Source: Beijerinckiaceae bacterium (GTDB lineage Bacteria > Pseudomonadota > Alphaproteobacteria > Rhizobiales > Beijerinckiaceae). Taken from it: a stretch of 55,058 bases of DNA. The stretch is taken from the NCBI GenBank assembly GCA_947452005.1, contig CANGBC010000013.1:1-55058 (forward strand). Direction: 5' to 3'. The notes under the pieces are model-generated. The model saw nothing but the letters and a program-made list of their open reading frames with translations, had not been told where the DNA came from and searched no databases. This document shows, piece after piece, positions 29,439-38,182 of the stretch. The first letter of the stretch is position 1, and each line of letters begins with the position of its first letter. A program made the position numbers and the translations under genes.

Positions 29439-32402
29439 ATGGCCCGCAAAGCAACAACCAGCAAGACAACGACCAAAGAGACGATCCGCTCCGCTGATGC
29501 CCTGTTCGATGATCGGGTGATTTCGGTGCGTGGGGCGCGTGAGCACAATCTCAAAAATGTCGATCTAACCATTCCGCGTGACAAGCTGGTGGTCTTCACC
29601 GGCCTGTCAGGCTCTGGAAAATCCTCGCTCGCCTTTGACACGATCTATGCCGAAGGTCAGCGCCGCTATGTGGAATCTCTGTCCGCCTATGCGCGCCAGT
29701 TTCTGGAAATGATGCAAAAGCCAGACGTCGACCAGATCGACGGCCTGTCGCCCGCCATTTCGATTGAACAAAAAACAACCTCAAAAAATCCGCGTTCGAC
29801 GGTCGGCACAGTCACCGAGATTCACGATTACATGCGCCTGCTCTGGGCGCGCGTCGGCATTCCCTATTCGCCCGCCACCGGCCTGCCGATTGAAAGCCAA
29901 ACTGTCAGCCAGATGGTGGACCGCGTCGTCGCGCTGCCGGAAAAGACACGCCTGTTCTTGCTGGCCCCTGCCGTGCGCGGGCGCAAAGGCGAATATCGCA
30001 AGGAAATCGCCGATTATATGAAGCGTGGTTTTCAGCGCCTCAAGATTGACGGCACCTATTATGAAATCGGCGACGTTCCCGCACTCGACAAGAAGCTGAA
30101 GCACGATATTGACGTTGTCGTCGACCGCATCGTGGTGCGTGGCGATATTGCCGCGCGCTTGGCCGACAGTTTCGAAACGGCGCTAGAACTGGCTGATGGC
30201 ATTGCCATTGCCGAATATGCGGATGAAAAAGAAAAAGACGGCAGCCCCAAGCGCATCGTCTTCTCGTCCAAATTCGCCTGCCCCGTTTCAGGCTTCACTA
30301 TTTCCGAAATCGAGCCGCGCCTTTTCTCGTTCAACAATCCGTTTGGCGCCTGCCCCACCTGTTCGGGCCTTGGTGCCGAACAGACGGTTGATCCTGATCT
30401 GATCGTGCCTGACCCTGCCCTCACTCTGCGAAAAGGTGCGATTGCGCCTTGGGCGAAATCATCCTCGCCCTATTACACACAGACGCTGGAATCACTCGCC
30501 AAGCATTTCAAATTCCGTCTCGACACGCCGTTTGAAAAACTGCCACAAAAAGCCCAGGACGCCATTCTCTACGGAACCGACGAGCAGAAGATACGCTTCC
30601 AATATGACGACGGCATGCGTGCCTATGAAGTGTCCAAACCTTTTGAAGGTGTCGTCAATAATCTCGAGCGCCGCTATCTGGAGACAGAGAGCGAATGGGC
30701 GCGTGAAGAAATCAGCCGCTTCATGTCAGCCACGCCCTGCAAGGCCTGCAAAGGCTATCGCCTGAAGCCGGAGGCGCTCGCCGTCAAAATTGCCGACAAG
30801 CATGTTGGCCACGCCTCCGAAATGTCGGTGCGCGATGCGGCATATTGGTTTGAGACGCTGCCCAAATCGCTCGACAAGAAGCGCAATGAAATTGCCGGAC
30901 GCATTTTGAAGGAAATTCGTGACCGTCTGAATTTTCTGGTCGATGTGGGCCTTGATTATCTCACTCTGGCGCGCGCCTCTGGCACTTTGTCGGGCGGCGA
31001 AAGCCAGCGCATTCGCTTGGCTTCGCAAATTGGCTCAGGCCTGACGGGTGTTCTCTACGTGCTGGACGAGCCCTCCATCGGCCTGCACCAGCGCGACAAT
31101 GCGCGCCTGCTGGAAACCCTGCGCCGTCTGCGCGACCTCGGCAATACGGTCATCGTGGTCGAGCATGATGAAGATGCGATCATGACCGCCGATTATGTCG
31201 TCGATGTCGGCCCTGGTGCGGGTATTCATGGCGGCAAGATTGTCTCGCAAGGCAAGCCGCATGAAATCATGGCCGATGTGAATTCATTGACCGGCGATTA
31301 TCTGACCGGGCGTAAATCAGTGGACGTGCCGCGCGCACGCCGCAAGGCAACACCGGGGCGCAAGCTCAAATTGGTCGGCGCCAAAGGCAATAATCTGAAA
31401 AATGTCACGACCGAAATTCCGCTGGGCCTTTTCACCTGCATCACCGGCGTCTCGGGCGGTGGCAAGTCAACGCTGGTCATTGATACGCTCTACAAAGCGG
31501 TTGCGCGCAAGCTCAATGGCGCGCTGGAACATGCTGCCCAGCATGATCGCCTTGAAGGGTTGGAGCATCTCGACAAGGTGATCGACATTGATCAATCGCC
31601 CATCGGGCGCACACCGCGCTCCAATCCGGCAACTTACACCGGCGCTTTCACGCCGATCCGCGAATGGTTTGCAGGCCTGCCCGAAGCCAAGGCGCGCGGC
31701 TATGCGCCGGGACGCTTCTCCTTCAACGTGAAGGGCGGACGCTGCGAAGCCTGTCAGGGCGACGGCGTGATCAAGATCGAAATGCACTTCCTGCCCGACG
31801 TCTATGTCACCTGCGATGTGTGCAAGGGCCGACGCTATGACCGCGAAACGCTGGAAGTGAAATATCGCGACCATTCGATTGCCGATGTGCTCGACATGAC
31901 GGTGGAAGAAGCGCGTGACCTATTCAAGGCTGTGCCGACCATTCGCGAGAAAATGGTCACACTGGCACGCGTCGGCTTGGGCTATATCAAGGTTGGCCAG
32001 CAAGCGACCACGCTGTCAGGCGGCGAAGCCCAGCGCGTGAAATTGTCGAAAGAATTGTCGCGCCGCTCCACCGGCCGCACGCTCTATATTCTCGACGAGC
32101 CGACCACTGGCCTGCATTTTCACGATGTGAAAAAGCTGCTCGAAGTGCTGCATGAGCTGGTCGACCAAGGCAACAGCGTCGTGGTCATCGAGCACAATCT
32201 CGAAGTCATCAAGACGGCTGACTGGATCATCGACATGGGTCCAGAGGGCGGCGATGGCGGCGGTGAGATTGTTGCCCAAGGCACGCCCGAAGACATCATC
32301 CGCCAGAAGCGCTCGCATACGGGCCGCTTCCTGAAAGAAGTGTTGGCGCGCCGTCCAATCGTGGAAGAAAAGCCGAAAGCGAAAAAAGCTGCGGCGGAGT
32401 GA
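29439..32402 (+). CDS. uvrA: Excinuclease ABC subunit A
   Basis: UvrA finds bulky DNA lesions and loads UvrB in nucleotide excision repair. The 987-residue protein has two ABC ATPase modules: Walker [10 protein letters not shown] and GVSGGGKST, signatures [12 protein letters not shown] and [12 protein letters not shown], Walker [12 protein letters not shown] and [11 protein letters not shown]. Zinc-finger cysteines are present (CPVSGF...CPTC, CEAC...CDVC). A Lys/Ala-rich tail ends the protein. The start is ATG with only a weak ribosome site. An SOS box lies upstream. Confidence 0.98.
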   Translation: MARKATTSKTTTKETIRSADALFDDRVISVRGAREHNLKNVDLTIPRDKLVVFTGLSGSGKSSLAFDTIYAEGQRRYVESLSAYARQFLEMMQKPDVDQIDGLSPAISIEQKTTSKNPRSTVGTVTEIHDYMRLLWARVGIPYSPATGLPIESQTVSQMVDRVVALPEKTRLFLLAPAVRGRKGEYRKEIADYMKRGFQRLKIDGTYYEIGDVPALDKKLKHDIDVVVDRIVVRGDIAARLADSFETALELADGIAIAEYADEKEKDGSPKRIVFSSKFACPVSGFTISEIEPRLFSFNNPFGACPTCSGLGAEQTVDPDLIVPDPALTLRKGAIAPWAKSSSPYYTQTLESLAKHFKFRLDTPFEKLPQKAQDAILYGTDEQKIRFQYDDGMRAYEVSKPFEGVVNNLERRYLETESEWAREEISRFMSATPCKACKGYRLKPEALAVKIADKHVGHASEMSVRDAAYWFETLPKSLDKKRNEIAGRILKEIRDRLNFLVDVGLDYLTLARASGTLSGGESQRIRLASQIGSGLTGVLYVLDEPSIGLHQRDNARLLETLRRLRDLGNTVIVVEHDEDAIMTADYVVDVGPGAGIHGGKIVSQGKPHEIMADVNSLTGDYLTGRKSVDVPRARRKATPGRKLKLVGAKGNNLKNVTTEIPLGLFTCITGVSGGGKSTLVIDTLYKAVARKLNGALEHAAQHDRLEGLEHLDKVIDIDQSPIGRTPRSNPATYTGAFTPIREWFAGLPEAKARGYAPGRFSFNVKGGRCEACQGDGVIKIEMHFLPDVYVTCDVCKGRRYDRETLEVKYRDHSIADVLDMTVEEARDLFKAVPTIREKMVTLARVGLGYIKVGQQATTLSGGEAQRVKLSKELSRRSTGRTLYILDEPTTGLHFHDVKKLLEVLHELVDQGNSVVVIEHNLEVIKTADWIIDMGPEGGDGGGEIVAQGTPEDIIRQKRSHTGRFLKEVLARRPIVEEKPKAKKAAAE

Positions 32403-32411
32403 CGACACGCT

Positions 32412-32502
32412 CGTCACTGCGAGGAGCGGAGCGACGCGGCAATCCATGGCGCCACTTGTCTAGAATGGCGCCGTGGATTGCTTCGCTTCGCTCGCAATGA
32501 CG
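32412..32502. repeat. Interspersed palindrome, family A, between convergent genes
   Basis: This copy is a nearly perfect 91-bp palindrome: CGTCACTGCGAGGAGCGGAG at one end, CTTCGCTCGCAATGACG at the other, with GGCAATCCATGGCGCCA and TGGCGCCGTGGATTGC flanking an 11-base loop. It fills the gap between the stops of uvrA and prfB, which converge, and may act as a bidirectional block to read-through. There is no long T run. Confidence 0.9.
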
Positions 32503-32512
32503 AGAAAAGCCG

Positions 32513-33644
32513 TCAGTCCACATCCTCGACATGTGTCGGGCCACCACCCTCAACGCGTTGCGCGAGTGCGGCTTCCATGAATTCATCGAGGTCGCCATCC
32601 AGCACTTCATCAGGCGTGCCGGACACAACGCCCGTGCGCAGATCCTTCACCATCTGATAGGGCTGCAGCACATAAGAGCGGATCTGGTGACCCCAGCCGA
32701 TATCGGTCTTGGAAGCCGCCTGCGCATTGGCTTCCGCCTCGCGGATTTCAATCTCGCGCTCATAGAGACGCGCGCGCAGCATGTTCCAGGCGGTCGCGCG
32801 GTTTTTATGCTGCGAGCGTTCGCCCTGACAGGCCACCACAATGCCGGTGGGAATATGCGTGATGCGCACAGCGGAATCGGTCGTGTTGACGTGCTGACCA
32901 CCCGCGCCTGACGAGCGATAGGTATCAATGCGGCAATCGCTTTCGTTCACATCGATTTCAATCTTGTCGTCGATCACCGGATAGACCCAGACCGATGCAA
33001 AGCTCGTGTGGCGACGCGCATTGGAATCGAAAGGCGAAATGCGCACGAGGCGGTGCACGCCCGATTCCGTCTTCATCCAGCCATGGGCATTATGTCCCTT
33101 GATGTGGATGGTCGCGGATTTGATACCGGCTTCGTCGCCTGATGTTTCTTCGATGATCTCAACTTTGAACTTCTGGCGTTCCGCCCAGCGCACATACATG
33201 CGCAGCAACATGCGCGCCCAGTCGCAGCTTTCCGTGCCGCCAGCGCCCGAATGAACTTCGACATAGGTGTCGTTGGCATCAACTTCGCCCGAGAGCAACG
33301 CCTCGATATGGCGGCGCTCCGCCTCGGTCTTGAGACCTTTCAGCGCGGCAATGCCTTCCTGTTCGGTGGCTTCATCGGCTTCCATCTCGCCCAGCTCGAC
33401 CAGCGTGATGGCGTCCTCAAGCTCGCGCTCAAAGCGCGACAGCGAGTTCAGGCGCTCCTCCAGATCGGTGCGTTCGCGCATGATCTTCTGCGCGGCATCG
33501 GCATCATTCCAGAGGGCGGGGTCTTCGACCCGTGCGTTCAGTTCCGCGAGGCGGCGTGTTGCAGCATCGACGTCAAAGATGCCTCCTCAGCAGTCCCACG
33601 GACTGCTTGATCTGTTCGACGAGTGCTTCGGCCTCGGCGCGCAT
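32513..33644 (-). CDS. prfB: Peptide chain release factor 2, with programmed +1 frameshift
   Basis: RF2 ends translation at UGA and UAA. The first frame (ATG 33644, 23 codons: MRAEAEALVEQIKQSVGLLR then RHL) stops at an in-frame TGA. A +1 shift at CTT-TGA-C moves ribosomes to the main frame (LDVDAATRRLAELNAR and on), for 376 residues in total. The main part has RF2 features: SGAGGTESCDWA, the GGQ motif in SSGAGGQHVNTTDSAV, and the UGA-reading SPF motif in ISPFDS. Treating only the internal ATG frame from 33481 as the gene would lose the N-terminal domain. It is followed by a family A palindrome. Confidence 0.96.
33573..33587 (-). promoter_or_regulatory. RF2 programmed frameshift site
   Basis: On the minus strand AGGAGG (33587-33582) is followed by CAT, then CTT (33578-33576) and TGA (33575-33573), then C. 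An internal Shine-Dalgarno three bases before the slippery CTT with a UGA-C stop is the classic RF2 signal: low RF2 slows termination at UGA and favours the +1 shift, giving autoregulation. Confidence 0.95.
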
Positions 33645-33722
33645 GGTGTCATGACTTTCGTGAAATGCGGGCAAGCCCGCCGGAAACAGAATCTTGGCGA
33701 GAAACTAGAGGCCTTCAGCGGA

Positions 33723-36113
33723 TCAGTAAAGTCCGCCCGTGCCTGTGCCAATCGACTGCTCGCCCATGGGCTCGCCGCCCACCAGCGCGAAATTGTCCGG
33801 CGGTGCAGTACCGGGCTTGAAAGCTTCCATAATCGTGCCGCCCCCAGACGAGCGCATGCCCGTCTTGGCATCGACACTGATCAGCTTGATTCCCGGCGGC
33901 ACACGGAACGGCACATCGGGCTTGTCCTTCAGCGCCGTCATCATGAAGTCGCGGAAGATCGGCGCAGCATATTGCCCAGCGGTCGCCGATGAGCCCAGAG
34001 AGCGCGGGCGGTCATAGCCCATATAAACGCCGACCGTCAGATTGGCCGAGAAGCCCACAAACCAGACGTCCTTAGCTTCATTGGTCGTGCCTGTCTTGCC
34101 CGCCAGATGTTTGCCGACCTGGCGCACCACCTGCGCGGTGCCACGTTGCACAACGCCTTCCATCATTGACACGATCTGATAGGCGCTGAGCGGATCAATG
34201 ACCTGCTCGCGAGCGTCGATGAGACGCGGCTCATTCTGATTGGCCCAACGGCCCGGATCGCAACCCTGACAATCGCGCTGGTCGTGACGATAGATCGTCT
34301 TGCCGAAACGGTCCTGAATGCGGTCGATCAAAGTCGGCTGAATGCGTTTGCCGCCATTGGCGAGCATCGAATAGGCGCCGACCATGCGCATCACAGTTGT
34401 TTCGCCCGCGCCCAACGACATTGAGGGAACGGGAAGCATATTGTCATAGACGCCAAAGCGCTTGGCATATTCAGCCACCAGCGGCAGGCCGACATCGCGG
34501 CCCAAACGCACCGACATCAGATTTTTGGAATGTTCAATGCCATAGCGCAACGTGCGCGGACCACCCGACTTGCCGTCATAATTTTCAGGACGCCAGATGC
34601 CAACGCCCGGGCCCAGATCGATTTCAATCGGCGCATCCATCACGATGGAGGACGGCGTGTATCCATTGTCGAGCGCGGTCGCATAGACAATCGGTTTGAA
34701 CGAGGAGCCGGGCTGGCGCAGAGCCTGCGTGGCGCGGTTGAATTCGGACTGGTCAAACGAGAAACCGCCAACCATCGCAAACACGCGACCTGTATAAGGA
34801 TCCATCGCAACAATGGCGCCGGAAATATCGGGGATCTGGCGCAGGCGATATTGGCCGGCCTTGCCTTCAACCGGCTCGACATAAATCACATCGCCCGATT
34901 GCAGCGCCTGACGCATTGGCTTGCGCGTCCATTTCACGCCATCAGCCGGGATTGTTCCCGTCACGCGCTCGCGATTGATTTCGCCGGAGCGTTCTTTGAC
35001 GGGCTGCAAACCGACGCGTGCGGATGAATCACTCACGTCCAGAACAACGGCCAGCCGCCAGGGCGACACGTCGCCGAGCACGGGAATTTCAGCAAGCGCC
35101 GGGCCCCAATCGCCAGACACATCGACCGAGCGCATGGCGCCACGAAAGCCGCGTGCTTCATCATAGCGCACCAGTCCATCGACCAGCGCCTTGCGTGCCC
35201 ACAGCTGCATTTTGGGATCCAGTGTGGCGCGCACCGACAGGCCGCCTTCATAGAGTTTCTTTTCGCCATAGCGGTCGAGCAATTCGCGACGCACTTCTTC
35301 GGCGAAATAACCGGCTGCATAAGAATTGGGTGAGAGCACGCGCGGATTGACGCCCAGCGGTTCCGTCTTGGCCTTCTCGCCTTCCGCACTGGTGATCGCG
35401 CCGTCTGCCGTCATGCGATCAATCACATAATTGCGGCGCGCAATCGCAGCATCGCGATAGCGGAAGGGATGATAATTATTGGGGCCTTTGGGCAGAGCGG
35501 CGAGGTAAGCAGCCTCTGAGAGCGTCAGCTCTTGGGCGGCCTTGCCGTAATAATTCAGCGCCGCAGCCGCAATGCCGTAATTGCCGAGCCCCAGATAAAT
35601 CTCGTTCAGATAAAGTTCGAGAATACGCTCTTTGGAATAGGCCGCTTCAATGCGGAACGAGAGCAAAGCTTCGCGGATCTTGCGCTCGAAGGAGCGCTCA
35701 TTGCCGAGCAAGAAGTTTTTGGCGACCTGCTGCGTGATGGTGGAGGCGCCCTGCACGCGCTTGGAGCCTTGCAGCATGATCACGACAGCGCGCGCGATGC
35801 CTTCGGGATCAATGCCATTGTGCGAATAGAAATTCTTGTCTTCGGCCGAGATGAAAGCCTGTTTCACCATCGGTGGAATGGCGGACGAGGGCAGATAGAG
35901 GCGGCGCTCGCGCGCATATTCGGCGATCAGCGAACCATCGCCCGCATGCACGCGCGTCATCACCGGCGGCTCGTAATTTTGCAGCTGCGTATAATCGGGC
36001 AGATCCTGCTGGAAGTGCCAGACAAGCCCCGCCGTCACGGCAGAGCCGAGCACAAACAGGATCGCGCCTGTGGCAAATGCAAAGCCGAAGAAACGCGCTA
36101 TCAGCCGTATCAC
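33723..36113 (-). CDS. mrcA: Penicillin-binding protein 1A (bifunctional)
   Basis: A class A PBP of 796 residues, which polymerises and cross-links peptidoglycan in the periplasm. One N-terminal membrane anchor lies at about 10-32. The glycosyltransferase domain has the catalytic Glu91 in AEDKNFYSHNG and the segment GASTITQQVAKNFLL. An OB-like insertion precedes the transpeptidase, whose motifs are SSFK (Ser470, Lys473), SKN (529-531) and KTGT (673-676). Start GTG 36113 with AGGG upstream. It lies between amiC and prfB on the same strand, a common alphaproteobacterial order. Confidence 0.97.
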   Translation of the reverse strand: MIRLIARFFGFAFATGAILFVLGSAVTAGLVWHFQQDLPDYTQLQNYEPPVMTRVHAGDGSLIAEYARERRLYLPSSAIPPMVKQAFISAEDKNFYSHNGIDPEGIARAVVIMLQGSKRVQGASTITQQVAKNFLLGNERSFERKIREALLSFRIEAAYSKERILELYLNEIYLGLGNYGIAAAALNYYGKAAQELTLSEAAYLAALPKGPNNYHPFRYRDAAIARRNYVIDRMTADGAITSAEGEKAKTEPLGVNPRVLSPNSYAAGYFAEEVRRELLDRYGEKKLYEGGLSVRATLDPKMQLWARKALVDGLVRYDEARGFRGAMRSVDVSGDWGPALAEIPVLGDVSPWRLAVVLDVSDSSARVGLQPVKERSGEINRERVTGTIPADGVKWTRKPMRQALQSGDVIYVEPVEGKAGQYRLRQIPDISGAIVAMDPYTGRVFAMVGGFSFDQSEFNRATQALRQPGSSFKPIVYATALDNGYTPSSIVMDAPIEIDLGPGVGIWRPENYDGKSGGPRTLRYGIEHSKNLMSVRLGRDVGLPLVAEYAKRFGVYDNMLPVPSMSLGAGETTVMRMVGAYSMLANGGKRIQPTLIDRIQDRFGKTIYRHDQRDCQGCDPGRWANQNEPRLIDAREQVIDPLSAYQIVSMMEGVVQRGTAQVVRQVGKHLAGKTGTTNEAKDVWFVGFSANLTVGVYMGYDRPRSLGSSATAGQYAAPIFRDFMMTALKDKPDVPFRVPPGIKLISVDAKTGMRSSGGGTIMEAFKPGTAPPDNFALVGGEPMGEQSIGTGTGGLY

Positions 36114-36226
36114 GTGAAAACCCTTGTCTGCCCGGCGGCCATCCCAATCATCAGGGGCCAGCCTTGCGCATGATTTGTGGTCTTAATGGGGCGCGCTGCC
36201 CCCGGCAATGGCCGAGGCGACGAAGC

Positions 36227-37495
36227 TCACTTGTTGTCCGCTTTGCCTGTGGCCGCGCTACCCGCCCGATTGGTGAAAAAACTGTCGACGGCCCGGGTCG
36301 TGGCCTCAGCCGCCTTGCCCCGCCATTCGGGTCGGATCAGGGCAGCTGTGTCGCGGGCGTTGGACAGATAGCCCAGCTCCAGCAGGACGGAGGGCACGTC
36401 AGGGGCCTTCAGCACCCGAAAACCCGCCGAGCGATGCGGGTTCTTGTTCACCGGTCCCGCCTCGCCCCAATAATTGACCAGAGTCTTAGCAAAAGTATGG
36501 GACCAGGCCCGGGTCTCGCGGCGCGTCAGGTCGAAGAGAATGTCGGAGACATCGCCCGCATCATCACTGCCCTCGAGCCCGGCCACGCTGTCGGCGAGAT
36601 TTTCCTTCTCCGCCAGCCGCGCCGCTTCGCGGTCCGAGGCCTTGTCCGAGACCGTGTAAAAGGTCGCACCCGAAACGCCCTGCGGATCGGAGAGAATGTC
36701 GGCGTGGATCGAGATGAACAGGTCGGCTGAGACATCGCGAGCAATCTTCACGCGCTGGGCCAGCGGCACAAAGACATCCCCACTGCGGGTCATGACCACT
36801 TTATAGCGCCCCGTCTTCTCAAGCTGTGTGCGCAAGGTCCGGGCGAAGTCGAAGACAATGTCTTTCTCCTGCACAGAGGAAGAGGCCTGAGCCCCCACAT
36901 CAATGCCGCCATGTCCGGGATCGATCACAATCACCGGCAAGGCGGCTGAGCCATCGCGCGGCTTGGCGGGTCCGCGCGGGGCGTCTGCCAGAATATCGCG
37001 GGCAATGGCCTCTTGGGACGCGCGCTTCACCGCCGCCGCAAAGGCGGCCTGATCGGCCTCCCGCATTTCGATGATCAGCTCATAGCCGCCGGTGGCGGGG
37101 ATGGCATGGGTTGCCAGAACGACAGCCGGGCGCCCCAGATCAATGACGAGCCGCGACTTGCCCGGGGCGAACTGGCCATAGCGATAGGAGGCCACAACTT
37201 TGGGCACCGGCTTCTTGCCGCGCGCCACGGGCTGGGCCAATCCAGCGTCACTTGGGAGCTGGAAGGACACTTCCGGCATGTCGACAATCACCCGGTCGGG
37301 CGACGACATGACATAGGCCTCCGCATCCACCCGGGCAGAAAGTGCGAAAATCAGACGCGTGACAGGCCCATCCTGCTCGATTCTGGCCGCGCGGGCCACG
37401 GGCTGGGCATGGGCCGCGCTGGCACAAACCAGCCACAGCGCCCCGGCGACCAGCGCAAGCCACTGAGAATAAGATGATTTTAGACGCTGGGACAC
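36227..37495 (-). CDS. amiC: N-acetylmuramoyl-L-alanine amidase (AMIN + Amidase_3)
   Basis: A periplasmic zinc amidase of 422 residues that cleaves septal peptidoglycan. The N-terminus is a signal peptide (WLVCASAAHA). An AMIN domain (about 35-145) targets the septum. The catalytic Amidase_3 domain holds zinc ligands in DPGHGGID, VQEKD and SIHAD, and the catalytic Glu in LLELGYLSN. The start GTG 37495 fits the signal peptide. It is divergent from rne and probably transcribed with mrcA. Confidence 0.94.
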   Translation of the reverse strand: MSQRLKSSYSQWLALVAGALWLVCASAAHAQPVARAARIEQDGPVTRLIFALSARVDAEAYVMSSPDRVIVDMPEVSFQLPSDAGLAQPVARGKKPVPKVVASYRYGQFAPGKSRLVIDLGRPAVVLATHAIPATGGYELIIEMREADQAAFAAAVKRASQEAIARDILADAPRGPAKPRDGSAALPVIVIDPGHGGIDVGAQASSSVQEKDIVFDFARTLRTQLEKTGRYKVVMTRSGDVFVPLAQRVKIARDVSADLFISIHADILSDPQGVSGATFYTVSDKASDREAARLAEKENLADSVAGLEGSDDAGDVSDILFDLTRRETRAWSHTFAKTLVNYWGEAGPVNKNPHRSAGFRVLKAPDVPSVLLELGYLSNARDTAALIRPEWRGKAAEATTRAVDSFFTNRAGSAATGKADNK

Positions 37496-38182
37496 GGGCG
37501 GATCCGACCTCTAGGCCGGAATCATGCCGGCTAGGGCCATCTATAATCGCAAATGGTTGAGCTTTTCAGCCCCCGCGTGGCGGAAATCCGTCTCGGCACC
37601 CGGAGCGGGTCCAAAACATAAGCCCACGCGCGCCTTGCCAAACCGCCAGATGTACCGCTATGAAGGTCTTGTCCATTTTCCGGGACAGGTTAGCGCCCCG
37701 AAACGGGCGCCCCCGCGACGGCCCTGGTGCCCCGCCATCCCCGCCATCCCTTCCCAAGGGTTTTTGCGTTCGGACAAGGCGACGCCAATGACCGCGTTGA
37801 GACCCGGAAGCGGGATGCCCGGCCACTTACGGCCGATCATTTAAGGTATTGAAGCAAATGGTCCGTTCCGAACGGGATCATATGACGGCCCAGGGTCGAG
37901 TTTCCGGACTTGAGATGTTTCTCGAGGCCGCTTCCCGCGCCGCATCGTCCATTTTGTCTTCCTTGCGTGCAGACCATCTGCGGGCCTTGTTCGGCCCGAT
38001 TTCCCTCATTCACGGTGCCGCCCTCGCCCTGCTCACACGAGCTGGTGCAGCGGAACCGGTCTATCTTTCTCAAACATATGTCGCGTCCCTGCCCTTGCCG
38101 GGATCGTCGTCCGTCTCCGCGCTCACGCGCGCTCGCACCCGACGTGTCTCTCCAAGGCCGGACGTGAGGACAAGAGTCTCAC
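37496..38182. other. Long amiC/rne intergenic region, likely rne leader
   Basis: 687 bases without a supported gene; possible frames show no recognisable product. Features: a short terminator-like hairpin CCCTT-CCC-AAGGG followed by TTTTT (37748-37765), and a perfect inverted repeat CCGTTC-C-GAACGG (37863-37875) close to ATCATATGA. RNase E genes commonly have long, structured 5' leaders through which the enzyme limits its own mRNA; this region could do that, but no specific element was identified. Confidence 0.5.
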
